64,000 nt of DNA. Origin: Nipponacmea schrenckii (lineage: Eukaryota; Mollusca; Gastropoda; Lottiidae). The translations under genes were made by a program, and so were the position numbers. The stretch spans positions 34,263,023 to 34,327,022 of the forward strand of contig CM060200.1 of assembly GCA_030562195.1 (NCBI GenBank). The letters are read 5' to 3'. Below the pieces are notes generated by a model, which saw nothing but the letters and a program-made list of their open reading frames with translations, had not been told where the DNA came from and made no database searches. Below, in pieces: positions 38,001-60,613 of the stretch (positions are counted from its first letter, which is position 1; each line of letters begins with the position of its first letter).

Positions 38001-38491
38001 ATTCTGACAACCTATAGCACCATTATGGACATATGATGATATTCTGACAATATATAGCACCATGTAGGACATAGGAAGGCTTTCTGACAACCTACTACAT
38101 CATATAGAACATAAGAGGTCTTGCTGTTTGAATTTGAAACCAAATCATCAGACTTAATTTGACATAGTTCAATTGAGATAAGAGTGAAGATAAGTTAGAC
38201 AGAGTGATATTGTATCTGTTTTTAACAGTTATTTCTATACTAGTATCACCGTGCAAACAACTGATAACAGAAAATTAAAACGAATGACCATGCCCCCTTT
38301 TAAACATTTAGCATTTATAAGTTAATACCTTCAAAAGTTAAAAATGTCAACGAAAAGCGAGTATCGCAGAATAAAAAAACATATATAATCAACTTGTTTA
38401 TTACCATTGCATCGGATCCATCTTTTTCTAGAGATGTTGGAAAGCGAATATCTTTTACTTCACATGAGACGATGATATTTGGTGCAGCCAT
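25204..38491 (-). CDS. ENOSF1: ENOSF1-like enolase superfamily dehydratase (L-fuconate dehydratase type)
   Basis: The family abstracts the proton alpha to a sugar-acid carboxylate (L-fuconate dehydration) with a Mg-bound barrel active site. Fifteen exons with matching phases give exactly 444 aa plus stop (human about 443): 38491-38405, 37641-37539, 37055-36940, 36832-36746, 36344-36318, 36173-36133, 35489-35419, 35081-34999, 34522-34488, 34121-34034, 33800-33666, 33500-33329, 26186-26087, 25686-25605, 25311-25204. Active-site signatures are all present: FKAKVGADL (KxK base pair), [16 protein letters not shown] and ATGEQCQNR (three metal carboxylates), then IDSCR with PHGGGVG (His-Asp dyad). 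The N-terminus [20 protein letters not shown] has no clear targeting peptide. The fifth exon is only 27 nt. Intron 12 is 7.1 kb and full of transposons. Head-to-head with MFSD2; convergent with WASHC5. Not a pseudogene as far as can be seen. Confidence 0.94.
26802..26886 (+). promoter_or_regulatory. Cluster of nuclear-receptor half-sites (AGGTCA)
   Basis: Within 85 bp there are six AGGTCA (26802, 26809, 26834, 26859, 26875, 26881) and one TGACCT (26848). The first two form a perfect DR1 (one-base spacer), the last two a DR0 that also contains TCAAGGTCA, the extended ERR/SF-1-type site. The words are seen; binding is inferred. The cluster lies inside a transposon in an ENOSF1 intron. Confidence 0.4.
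27088..28488. repeat. Large inverted repeat carrying two decayed copies of a protein-coding exon
   Basis: The left arm 27088-27731 and right arm 27888-28488 are inverted copies with high identity (aside from indels), separated by a spacer of about 156 bp. Each arm includes a promoter-like GAGTTACTTCC, an ATG (27494 on plus; about 28152 on minus) and a coding-like segment. In the left copy the frame starts [17 protein letters not shown] and runs to a stop at 27712 after a 32-nt deletion shifts it. The right copy keeps the 32 nt ([17 protein letters not shown] follows) and stays open through the spacer to about 27770 on the minus strand, but has a small deletion near its start. Neither copy is intact. 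The protein is not recognised; it may be a captured host exon or the element's own gene. Confidence 0.7.
29310..29760 (+). repeat. Left tandem repeats flanking the Penelope-like element
   Basis: Copies of a unit of roughly 100-170 bp share GAATTGTAGCCTGTAGAGTG, CACCCTATAGGTAATGGAGTG, and GTGAAAAATCACAAAAATC-type words. The same unit in the same orientation occurs on the right side of the element (32650-33130), so these may be its terminal repeats (pseudo-LTR) or a tandem repeat into which it inserted. Confidence 0.6.
29970..30170 (+). other. Short open frame upstream of the PLE reverse transcriptase
   Basis: An open stretch of about 66 codons ends in TAG near 30167-30169, reading [16 protein letters not shown] early and [15 protein letters not shown] late. 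It lies between the left repeats and the RT frame and could belong to the element or to another remnant. Not recognised. Confidence 0.25.
30213..32426 (+). pseudogene. Penelope-like element polyprotein: reverse transcriptase plus GIY-YIG endonuclease
   Basis: Penelope-like elements copy RNA into DNA and cut the target with a GIY-YIG nuclease. The N-terminal part ([12 protein letters not shown] at about 30213) is in frame only after a one-base loss near 30258; a second shift lies near 30485-30500. From there 630 codons are open to 32426. RT motifs: [50 protein letters not shown] and the catalytic FLDDIFIVW (about 31345). A Cys linker [16 protein letters not shown] follows, then the GIY-YIG block [18 protein letters not shown] with the CxxC between the two halves and downstream GHR and H residues, and GLN closing the nuclease. 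A C-terminal block ends [19 protein letters not shown]. Only two early shifts break it, so it is a rather young copy. It is antisense to ENOSF1, in intron 12. Confidence 0.9.
32640..33135 (+). repeat. Right tandem repeats flanking the Penelope-like element
   Basis: Three copies of a 150-160-bp unit (GAATTGTAGCCTGTAGAGTG near 32791, 32951 as a variant, and 33103) share CGATATTTYRGTGAAAAAT, CGATCATCAC and ACACTGACCCACAAAATAAA. They run in direct orientation relative to the left set. Confidence 0.7.
33136..33215 (+). repeat. GACG/GACC microsatellite followed by a conserved repeat tail
   Basis: ACGGACGGACCGACCGACCG is followed by GTGATTACAATATACGCCCA. Similar endings occur at 35960-36010 and, inverted, at 23145, indicating a dispersed repeat family with a microsatellite end. 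Confidence 0.65.
35690..36010. repeat. Dispersed/tandem repeat in ENOSF1 intron 6
   Basis: About two diverged copies of a roughly 160-bp unit contain ACCAAATTTCATTTGAATCTGATG-like and ACTACAGTCTCT/TTGCAGTCTCT words, ending with GACAGGCAGACGG and a CGTATAAAAA phrase. Belongs with the repeats at 23145, 47430 and 63120 by the shared core. Confidence 0.55.
37690..38125. repeat. Degenerate minisatellite and dispersed repeat in ENOSF1 intron 1
   Basis: From about 37815 to 38125 a degenerate unit of about 45-60 bp repeats TTCTGACAACCTATAGCACC, ATGTAGAACATAGGAAGG. Just before it (37700-37800) a segment with TTTTGCGATATCTCTAAAG and ATCATCGGATTATCACC resembles the PLE-flanking repeat near 29380. Confidence 0.6.
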
Positions 38492-38776
38492 TTTTGTTAA
38501 TGAATTACCTCGCTTGACGCACTAAAGGGGGACAATTTTTGCTTATACAGAACACAAGTAACTCTTCCAGATAACTAGTAAAAACAGTTAGCGTAACGTT
38601 ATCTCAAGACTCAAACTTAATTTAACAACATATGTTATAAATTCTTAAACATTTAAACACAATATATTTATCTATTATCACGTGATATAAAGGTATCATT
38701 CACCCATGATAATATTAATTATAATACGTCATAAAGCGTTGTGCGTCTGCTAAATTGTAAACATTAATGGATTGTC
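38492..38776. promoter_or_regulatory. Probable bidirectional promoter between ENOSF1 and MFSD2
   Basis: Only 285 bp separate the two divergent start codons (38491 on minus, 38777 on plus). The gap contains AAGTAACTC (38556-38564) followed by TTCC, a CACGTG E-box (about 38680), a CACCCATGATAA stretch and AT-rich DNA. No TATA box is in an obvious place. Shared promoter activity is inferred from geometry. Confidence 0.5.
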
Positions 38777-50213
<11,437 letters not shown>

Positions 50214-50600
50214 AAAAGTTTTGGATAAACAAAGCGTTATGACCAAAAACATACTCCACTCTCGTTCCGTAATGCAACCTTCCTGGTCTGACTAGATTGA
50301 AAGAACAAATTATCAATGATTATAGGAGAATAATGCAAACAAGTTATCGTAAACTCCTTTACTGTTGTTAGATTTAAGTAATATCAATGGGGAACACTCT
50401 GTTTGTTGCATTTAAGGAAAGTCTTGCATTTAGTCAATTTGAGTGTGCTGAATTCAAATCCGGAATCGTTTTTCCCCTGCAAGCTACATATTTCATGCAA
50501 TTTCAGATTTTTATCAAACACAATAATCAAGAACAATGCAGTGACAGCAACAAATCAATATAATGTTATAGATTAAAAATTCGAATGTGACCAAAGAACA
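50214..50600 (+). other. MFSD2 3' flank, probable 3' UTR
   Basis: No further coding is seen after the TAA at 50211-50213. The region contains no clear AATAAA before about 50600; transcript end not determined. Confidence 0.3.
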
Positions 50601-50639
50601 TCATTGTTGGCTGTGCCGTATTTGTCTGGAAGCATTTTT

Positions 50640-51204
50640 CCAGAAATAGTTTACAATTTTATATCCAAAACTCTTTTAGAACATTACTATAGTGGATCAA
50701 AGTTTTTCATTTCTGTCTGCATTTTAGTCAGGCAAGAATTTGCGTTTGTACACTTCCTCGGTGCAATCCCTTTCAATGCTCCAGCAGTAGATGGCCACTA
50801 TACGTTTTCCCCATATCCCTAGGTTGCGTTCTTTCATGATCTTTAGGTATAGATGAAATCGCTCACACTCACCGCTCTCGGGTTGTCGCGGAACTGATCA
50901 AGGTGGCTGGTCAAAAAATGAAACGATGCTCATGTTGCACCCAAGATTGTGAAAAGCGAGGATCATTCTGTCGTCAAGCTCGTCGTAGTTATCTGCCATA
51001 TAGACTGCCATAAAGGATGACCATGCTGTTCTCTCCAAGGTAATGATTATCATGAATTAGGTTTCGAACCTGTGGGCCATCAAACACACCTTCTTTGATT
51101 TTCTCAATGATAACCCTGGTATAACTGTGAAGATGTGTTTTGGTTTTGTTGAGAAAGCTCATTTCAGATTTGAAATCGGCACCTAAAACTCCTTTAAAGA
51201 CCAA
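50640..51204 (-). pseudogene. Fragment of a transposon-associated protein of unknown function
   Basis: Minus-strand frames read KEGVFDGPQVRNLIHDN (about 51100), then, after shifts, DNYDELDDRMILAF, NLGCNMSI, SGECERFHLYLKIM and LGIWGKRI. This block order (VFDGPQIR...GKHRAENY...LGCNMSIK...ERFHQDI...GRWNENM...YCW) is familiar from a large family of repeated, probably mobile-element-borne genes in invertebrates. Several stops and shifts make it a dead remnant. Assignment is from memory of the motif order, not a search. Confidence 0.5.
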
Positions 51205-53015
51205 TTAAAACATCCAATGCAACCGAAATTTAGAAAAATAGTGTTACCAAAGTAATTTGAGTATTAAAACATTTAAATGCAATTTCTTCGTTATAATTTT
51301 AATAATTTTTTTTCAACTGGTGAAAAGCTTACTCTTGCATCAAAAGTCTGTAATTCCAAAAGCCTTAAACTGACTTATTGATGTAAAAGTTATAAGTATA
51401 TACGTTTGTGAACCCGAAAATCATTTCCATGCAGATGTCAAAGTATATAATGGTGTCCATGATTGAATTGATACATGTTGTCTAAGATTATGTATCATAG
51501 GTCGATATACATTTGATTTATATTTTGTTGAGTCTACTTTGCAAATATATCAGGAAATTAAATTCCCATCAAAGCATCTCATGAAAGTAGCTAATGTTTT
51601 TGTCTCCAAAACAAATTCCACATGGAAAGAAATAATCTGATCAGGTGAAATAACAGGACATTATCGCGTGGAGAAGGAAATTAAACTAATTATCGCTAAC
51701 TTATTACAATTAATTACTTAATGTACATGTGTATCTACCTGACGAGACATTTATTGTCCGGATGACTTTGTCCATAATTTAGACGTAAAAAGACTTAATC
51801 GGATTTCAAAACTAGAGGTCAAATAGATAATATGTTCTAAAACTTTATTGATAGTAATGACATTGTACTATTCATCTAAGTCTCATTCCATGAACTCGGG
51901 CTCTGATTTCCATCCTTTATACTAATCTTACCTGGGGAAATGCAATGGTCATACATAAAAACAATCTGGTTTCAAATTTTACGTTATCCTTTTTAGTTAG
52001 GTTGGAGGAGGCAAGCAATGCAATAATTCAGCAAATAAGGAAACATTTCCAAGATAACAGTATCAACTCTTTTTAATAATCTTTAAGCGACATTTATGGG
52101 TAGAGACCACATTAAATCTATGGTTCACAACTCGAGATACCATAAAATTGTACTTGTTTGTTATATTTTTTTTTATTATTTTCTTATGTTGTAGGAAACT
52201 CCAATATAAGTACATCTATAAAGACATGCCATTGACTTACATTATGACGATCTAGGTACCCAATAGCCCAAATAATATTTTAAAAATTTATGAAGCTTAT
52301 TGAAACCAGTGAACCGGAACAATCTGAAGGTTTCGCCAAAAATGTTATTAGATGCCTTTTAAGGCAGGAGCTTTAATAACCATGATGGAATATGTTCAGC
52401 CATTTCCTCTACGATAGTCATGATAACATGATTGTGTAGTGTAATGGTATCGTGATATTATGAAGGTCTCATTCGTCGTAGATTTCAAGTGAAGTGTTTT
52501 AGAGCCCTTATACGTTTTAGATGAATAAATATTTAGCACCCATTTGAATCGAATATATATTCATCCCCTGCCAGATGTAAAAAAAAATACAATATATTGT
52601 GACGAGTGTACGAAAGGGATATATGTTATTTGTCATTAATTGTGTTGAATGTACAGAAATGTAATGATTTTGTTTTATGAACAGATTGTGTACTGACAAT
52701 AAACTTATAAATAGGCTTATTAGGATAGGTATCCACTTCCATCAATAGATATAGATATTTTCAAACTTCTTTAGAAAATTTAAAAAACGAAAAAATAACG
52801 TTTGTTTAGAACGCTGTTCATGAATCTACATTTCAGAAGAAAAAAAAATATGACAGATGATATAGTTCTAGCTCACTATGATCCAAACGCAGATCTAGTT
52901 TGCGATATCAGCATCTGTTGAAGCGAACATTAACTTATACCAACCAATCGATTCTTTCACCAGTTCATCTGATTACGACACGTGTAACTTCTGTTTAAAC
53001 ATTATGTGCACATGT
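51205..53015. other. Intergenic, nothing recognised
   Basis: AT-rich DNA with short random frames only. No tandem array, inverted repeat or protein motif stood out. Confidence 0.45.
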
Positions 53016-53016
53016 A

Positions 53017-55040
53017 TTGAAGAAGTGTGTTCATGTAATAATCTTATCAAAATCTGGAAGGTTGACCAATTGTTTGAAAAGTCTTCAATATCGTCTAAAT
53101 AGGAAGTCACTGCAAACTATCTATACATCTTTCATTCTTCCGCATTTTGATTACTGTAATATAAAATGGGAAGGGTGCACCAGGGAACTAACAACTGCCT
53201 CAGAAAACCTCCATTTAGATGCAGTCAGGACTATATGCGGGGCTGTCAAGGGAACAAGTCATGCTCTCCTATACAGCGAAACTGGCTTTATCACACTACA
53301 GGAGAGATGTAGAAGGCATAAACTAAGATCTTTAAAATAATAAATAATCATACTCCAAACTTTCTTTCACATCTCATTCCTACTAGAAATAACCCATATA
53401 ATCTTAGAGATAACCATCACATAGCTCTCTTTCACTATCGAACTGATACATTTCAGCAATTAGAGAATGGAATAAGCTACATAATGTTATAGGGGTCCAC
53501 TTAGCAGAATAAAGGGCAACTAAGTTGAATGTTTCAATATCATCTTTATTAACTATACGTAAAAACCTTAAAAATACAATATACATAATTATTACATAAT
53601 TAATACAACTACTGGCTCCTGGTACTATACAAATATAACACAGACAATGATATAATTAAATATTGCATCTCCGGCTCAAACTACACAAATGGGTACAAGA
53701 CTGTTGCGTAAATGAAGTTATCACACCAATTCACATTAGGACAGTTGGGTAGTAGTTAATACTTTTACTTATACATATTTACAAACTAAAAGCTTACCCT
53801 TGAAAGGGGTTTCCAACAACTCGGAAGACAAGTGATCCGTATATAATAAACTAAACGATTCCTAAATCTACAAAGTTACAAAACTCGAGTTAAAACTGGA
53901 CTATACAAAATGGCAAATACTTGTAGATAAATAATATCACCGATATATTAATAGTCTTTGAAATGGAGACTTTACTAAATTTACCTTATAGGAATAATGC
54001 TTTAGTTAAAACTATTACTTTATTTTTTTGATTTACCAGTTACTTGATTTACTAATTACTGAACCTATACATACCTTTATATTAATCCTGGTTCCTAATT
54101 ATAGTAATGAAATATTAAATATTAAACCATAGACTATTACCAGCTTATTACTAACTTACAGGTTGAAACAACCTCATCAAACCAATTACAGCTAATAAGT
54201 GACACAATATAGCAAGTAAGGTGACCAATTCATGTATGAACAAACTATGAACAAACTCACAAACCAATTGAACACAAAGAAATAGTACAGGGTATATAGA
54301 GTAATGTTGTGAGTTATGTTGAGAGTTTGGGAGTAATATTGAGAGTTAAGACTGTATGTGAGTGAATTAAAATGTGTTTATTACCATTACACAAAATACA
54401 TATATGTACAGTAAAACCTCTGTAATGTGACCCTGTAATAATAACAATCAAAAGTTTCAACTATCTATCTCACCCTTTAAACTATCACTCAAAATAAATG
54501 GCACTCAACCACCGGATATCTATAACTTTGGAAATCGAAAACATCAAATCACTCATTGCTGACTCCGTCTCTCCTGTAGCGATCTCAAGACATATCACAG
54601 ACAATCCTGCTTTATTTGTGGTCATAATGTTGAGGATGCTGAACACTTTCTACTAAAATGTCCCTTACATTCGGGTGCACGGAAGCAATCTACCAACTTT
54701 TTACCTGATAAGCTATTAACTATCCATAACTTACTCTATATGGCACTTAAAACCTTCTCAAATCTAAAAATATTTTGGAAAAAGTTCACGATTTTCTATC
54801 ACTTTCTAAAAGACTCTAAATTATTTATTAACTATCTTTCTCACTGTATTTTTGTTGTGCTCATAACTCTTTTTAAAAAAAAATTATCACTACTTCAATT
54901 ACTTACGTACATCATTAGCTAAGTGTGTTGGTCTAAATGTTTGTTGATTTCATAATGTTAAATATGTATTAGTTGGGAGAGGTGGTTACATAGGCGTAAG
55001 CCTGTTCTCCAATCCTTTTCTTATGAATGAAATATTATTT
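53017..55040 (+). mobile_element. LINE C-terminal fragment split by a roughly 1-kb insertion
   Basis: The first part (53017-53480) encodes the thumb and C-terminal region: LNRKSLQTIYTSFILPHFDY, LHLDAVRTICGAVKGTSH, YSETGFITLQERCRRHKL, then NNHTPNFLSHL and NPYNLRDNHH after a shift. About 53490-54470 is unrelated AT-rich DNA with no frame. The LINE resumes near 54480 and reaches the Cys/His block FICGHNVEDAEHFLLKCPLH (about 54615-54675). Its tail (TTGGGAGAGGTGGTTACATA, then TTATGAATGAAATATT near 55030) resembles the end of the 1000-1530 fragment. Inactive. Confidence 0.75.
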
Positions 55041-57660
55041 ACAAAGAAATGTAATTATCCAATAATTATTATCTTGAGTTATATTCCAGAATTATTCATA
55101 GGGGGAAAGTAGAGCAATAATTTCTAGTTCTATACGCCCTATTCGTATATAATGTCAGATTTACATAGTAAACATTTAGGAAGGCTGTTGCTATATGGTG
55201 GCCAAAATTGGATTCGAAGATTGAGAACATTACGAAACAGTGCATTACAATTGTCAGGAAAATGTGTCTTTATTTATAGAATCACCATTTGCGTAATGAA
55301 ATTAACCATTGGGTTCCTGGTACAATTTACATTGGACTTTTTACAATTACAGATTGTGACTGATATTGGCTGATAAAGGTAGTCAATTCACGAGCAGAGA
55401 AATTGTTAAAACAATATTAAGCATAATTGAACTCGGACGACAAAAAAGCTTTTGTCTTGTTGTCTTGCAGAAATACACCTCACACAGGTATGGTCTCCTT
55501 GCTTTCTTTGATGTTCCGGTGATTCAAAATGTGCTTTAAACTTTCTCTCAGCTCTGTGGCTTTATCGTATGGCGTCTAAGTAACGACACGAAGATTAAAT
55601 TCGTTGAGATACTCTATCTATATCTCCAAAGCAATATCAAGACCATCATCAATGTGTATTCCGAGCTAAACGTTTTGAAACTACCAAATTGACTACACAA
55701 TTAAAAAAAAATCACCCTGTGAACGCAATGCACCAGAATGATATACATGTACCATAAAACAGATTTAAAATAACTGAATGATAAACATTAACCCTATGCG
55801 GTTCCTTCTTCAATATATAAGTTGCAATAACATGGAATGAAAAATCAAAATTGTTTTAACTATCTTCTAGGAAACCCTCTAAAATGACTCTCTTTTCCAT
55901 GTTTACATTAATTGCGTCTAATAAGCTAAGCACACCACTCCAACTCATCCTCTATACGCAAACAACTATCAACTAGAGAGATGTTAGAGATGAAGAAACA
56001 TCTCACTGTCTAACTATGAGCAGTCTTTGACTTTCATGGTTTATAATTATGGTGAATTTAGAGCTTTAAGTAGAATACCAACATGGAGTGAACACTGGCC
56101 TGTAGGCTTATTGATTGAATTCTATATAGTTCTTATAGTTCTTATTGTATTTACTGTAATAATAATAGACTAAATTACAATACTTCTCCTTATCATCACC
56201 TGAGATTTCAAAACAATTTTTAAAGCTAGACAAAATTGAAAAAAGACTGGTGTTCTTTCTTGTTTAATTAATAGACATGTTAAAAGCCAAATTGTTAGAA
56301 TGTTGTATTTTAACGGACTTGCAAAATGAAAACTCTGGATATTAACATGGAATAATCAATGTCTTCTACATTCCAACAGCAGGGAAGACGTCTTTCAGGT
56401 GAGAATTTATATGTGTTCGTCAGTACGTGAACGTTAGTAGATTATGGCTCTCACACTGAGTGACTGAAATACGGCGGTCTTCATATATAGTTAAATTAAT
56501 AATTACATCGTTCTTATGCTCAGTAGTAAATGTTATATGGTTTCAAATCGCATTAGAATGTAAACCATTCACGCATCCAATTTTAATGGGTCTAATCATG
56601 AAGACATGAAAAGAGTTAAATAGCTATCATTCAATGTGACATTTGTTTGCTAAGCTCTTTTACTATGTGAACTAAATAGAAAATATGCCAAACAGTAAGG
56701 TTTAGTAATCTTTAATGAACTAAATAAAATTCACTCACTCATATAACACTTCTGATTTCACTGAATCAAAAAAAAAACCCCTCAGTGTGAAAGATTGTGA
56801 AATTAGCGTTAATGCAGCATAGCAATAACGGAGTTGTGCTTGATGACATACAAATAAATTAAATCTTCTAACCATAGAACGAGCTTCGACATTGTTTACA
56901 ACAGGGAGCAGCCGAGGCCAGTCTGAACAGATTTAGTTATTTTAAAAGGAATTGTCTCTCTTTGTTTCTTGTCTTTGGAATTATAGGCGGAGTTTGTGTA
57001 TATTTTATTATAGCACATATCAACTTATAGCCTTTCAGTTGAACCTGTGTCAGAACCATCGTCTACCCACATCTAATAATTCCGAGAAACGTCACTGATT
57101 GAAGCAGAGGTGATTATAGATGCCAGTTTCCCGGAAGGCATATCAGGTCATATTTTGATTTTTACCTTACACAGTCTATAAATACAATACAAATACAATT
57201 CGTACGCATCCAAATCCAATTAGCATATTTAAAGTATGCAATTGTAAATCATTACCTCCCTCGATTATGAGACCTAACCTATCACCAGCCATGAGGACTC
57301 GAAGAGATATTTAAAATTTGAATACTCCCTGAACTCTTGGTCCTTGCAGTTTCTTATAATCAGGAAACATATTCTCCAAACTTGTTTCCTTCAAAGTCAG
57401 AAAATATCGTGATTAATAAATAGGCTGCAGAGGAAGATCGGAAACAAACATCTAATGCTTCGTGGCGTTTAGTCAAAACAACCCGTAGACATTTAGGGAG
57501 CCGGATTCAACCAATAAAAAAAGAGATATTTTGATTTGACGGCTTTAAAAGTCTTCTTTTTTTTTATCGTAATACGTAATATCACGTATCTGGGGAGGAG
57601 AGTCTTATATATAACTACACAGATGTACAGAACTCCTAAAGGATTACCGATTATTTGATC
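55041..57660. other. Intergenic, no gene supported
   Basis: Mostly unstructured AT-rich DNA. At about 55480-55690 the minus strand has a short coding-like stretch (GIHIDDGLDIALE, LRESLKHILNHRN) with stops, probably a further transposon-protein remnant. Nothing else is recognised. Confidence 0.4.
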
Positions 57661-57669
57661 GCTATGGCC

Positions 57670-60607
57670 TGTTACAACTGATAATGTCCAAACCGACGCA
57701 TAATGTCAAAACATGTTTATCAACGCATAATGTCCTAACTTCCATCACATTTTTGTCCAAAACAACTCATAATGTCCAAATCGACGCATAATGTCCAAAA
57801 TTTTGCTAACACATAATGTCCAAACTTTTTGACGCATAATGTCCAAACTTTTTGACGCATAATGTCAAAACTTTTTGACGCATAATGTCCAAACTTTTTG
57901 AAGCATGCCAATTATGTCCATATCTGTTGACACATACACTTATGTCCAAGGCTGATTTCATTGTTTCACCCTTGTTCCACGAATTTTTCCTTCCTATACA
58001 GGTTGAAATTTTATTGGGGGACCCATTCGTGAAGTGATGCATGTTTGGTCTTTCAGCCCAGGTGTGGTTTAGTTTCTTGGATCCATTTGATTAAGCATCA
58101 TCTAGAACCGTGCTAGAATCTATAAAAATGGGATAATGACGTACTTTTTTGACTATCAGACTCATTTTAGTCCAAACCTTTGTTTGGATTGAGATCATAA
58201 TAGGGCTTGAAGCTGGTTGGTCACTGGTCCCCGATCATCAGATGAGGATCGCTACTCTCCACCATGTTTTCTCTTGCTATCTAATGACGTAGGGTCAACT
58301 TTCTGCCTTCCCGAGATTAGACAAAATGGCGTACCTGTATGCACCAAATAAGATCAAATTAAGAACAGAATTTATTTAAACCTCAAAAAGATTTAATTAA
58401 TATATTTAAAGATAGGCTTAAGTCTATTTTTTGTAGGCACCAATAACTAAGAATTAACTAAATATATTTATATGCACTGTAATTGAACTTCTATTTTCCA
58501 TTCGAACCACACACAATATAAATGACAATAGAGTCTAAAGATTGGTCATTAAGACACATTTTAATAATTAGTGTATGTAGTGTGGATTCTTGTAGTCCAG
58601 ACTCTCATCTGGTGTCTTACAGAGTTTAAGACAATTATCAACAAGAGTAAGATCAAAAGATGTCTTTAATTCTTTCTATTCTTCGAATTTTGTTGTTCTA
58701 AACGTAATTAATCCATTTACAAAACGCTCAAAACAGCTGCTTTTGGTTGATTGATGCACATGTATATATAAGATCTCCAGCTATACACTGCAATGAACCA
58801 CCCGAGTCTCAGTCTCAAACATCTACACACTTGCAGTAAACGGGGCAATACAGCATTCCTTTCAGTTGGTGTTTCCAGTATCTTTTGCAAACTATAAGTG
58901 ATGGCTTATTCAGTATAAACCATGCTTTAAATTCCTCCTCTGAAAACCATGTGAAGGGGTCCAGGCGATCCCTGACATGTCTACTGATGAGAATAACACG
59001 GTTGATTTCATCAAGTTTATCTAAATCGTCGAAATAACCTTACATTTTGAAACATGAAAGAGTAACAAAAGGAATTTTTATTTTGATTTACGAATAGAAT
59101 TAAAATGGTGTCGAACAACTTTCAGTTTAGCACTAAATTAGCCAATTTTTAAATACGTTTAAGGCAATTTTATGTGGTGTATACAAAATATAGAATTAAA
59201 TTAAAAGTTAATGTTATTCAGGTAGGCCTTATTTCAATTGGTGCATACGGGCCAAAAGTTGGAATTAGTTGATTTTTAACTTGAAATTCCGCTAATAAAA
59301 ACTTGAGCTGCAGGTAAACTTGAGCTGTTTCTCATTTAAAGATTTATGTAAGCTTTTCTGAAATCTAATCCACATTGGAGGGCTTCGTGAATATGGCTCC
59401 AGAAGAGGTTCATATCAGGAGAAATGTAACAGGAATAAATTCATAAATAAATTACATAACATTTAGAAGTGACTTTCTTTCTTTAAATAAAGAGTATTAT
59501 ACTTGGCAGATTTTAATGAGTTCATCATCCAGTTCATAAGTTGATGTAGGAGATCAGTAAAATATTAATGTCTACTTTTCACGCAAACTGAGCATATGGA
59601 ATGTAGAAATATGTTTAGAAAAGAGGATATCTTTCAAATAAATGAAATTTATCTTCACAGTTAAAGGGACAGGTCAATTTCCAAATTAATTTCTTCCCGT
59701 TTCAATCATTAGACTGATTGCCTAATTAAATATTTTTGTCTCGACCGCAACGTGGTATTGCTTTTCTGGCGACAGCGGCGACAACATGGGTCAATATCTC
59801 AGTAACCAGAAGGAGTTTTTTCATCAGATTTGATGTGTGGGTAGTGTATAGGGGGTACACCTTATTATATCAAGTGCATTTCTCAGTAACTGTAATGAAT
59901 TTTGCGATCAAATTTGGTGTGTAGGTACAGTATATACATAACTCAAAATACACACGCCGGGCGAGACATGTGTTCACTGAACTCTGGTGCTACTTCGGAT
60001 ATTTATCATGTAATAATTTTACGGATTTCTCCACGCAGTATACTTTTGAAAAATTTCTGTACGTTCTCATCTAGTTCCTTTGATTAAAATGAGTCTGATA
60101 GTCAATAAAGAGTGATTTGAAAGTACGTCTTTATCCCATTTTTATAGATTCTAGCAAGGTTCTAGATGATGCTTAATCAAATGGATCCAAGAAACTAAAC
60201 CACACCTGGGCTGAAAGACCAAACATGCATGATTTCACGAATGGGGTCCCCCAATAAAATTCCAACCTGTATAGGAAGGAAAAATTCGTGGAACAAGGGT
60301 GAAACAATGAAATCAGCCTTGGACATAAGTATGGACATTATTGGCATGCGTCAAAAAGTTTGGACATTATGCGTCAAAAAGTTTGGACATTATGCGTCAA
60401 AATGGTTGGACATTATGCGTTAAAAAAATGTTTGGACATTATGCGTCAAAAAGTTCGGACAATATGCGTTAGCAAAATTTTGGACATTATGCGTCGATTT
60501 GGACTTTATGAGTTGTTTTGGACAAAAATGTGATGGAAGTTAGGACATTATGCGTTGATAAAGATGTTTGGACATTATGCGTCGGTTTGGACATTATCAG
60601 TTGGTAC
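57670..60607. mobile_element. Long-terminal-inverted-repeat DNA transposon with GCATAATGTCC arrays
   Basis: Arms of about 500 bp (57670-58169 and 60086-60607) are inverted copies. Each begins with AACTGATAATGTCCAAACCG and then a cluster of about ten CGCATAATGTCCAAA units at about 18-25-bp spacing, followed by a unique part with TCCACGAATTTTTCCTTCC, TTTAGTTTCTTGGATCC and ending GACTATCAGACTCATTTT. ATGGCC flanks both sides (57664-57669 and 60608-60613), a candidate 6-bp target duplication. The 1.9-kb centre holds a minus-strand transposase remnant and otherwise no long frame, so the copy is defective. Confidence 0.8.
58815..59039 (-). pseudogene. Harbinger-like transposase N-terminal remnant
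   Basis: An uninterrupted minus-strand stretch of 75 codons includes FDDLDKLDEINRVILISRHV then RDRLDPFTWFSEEEFKAWF and ends in TGA. The pattern RxRDRxxPFxxxSxEEFxxxFxLxK is that of PIF/Harbinger transposase N-termini. The DDE catalytic part is not visible. It lies inside the long inverted-repeat element, which suggests the superfamily, although a 6-bp flank is not typical of Harbinger. Confidence 0.45.
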
Positions 60608-60613
60608 ATGGCC

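Noticed and set aside
60229..60423. 64-codon frame with repeated TLCVKKFGHYASK-like peptide
   Set aside because: It is just the GCATAATGTCC repeat of the transposon arm read in one frame; the mirror arm gives the same at 57806-58042.
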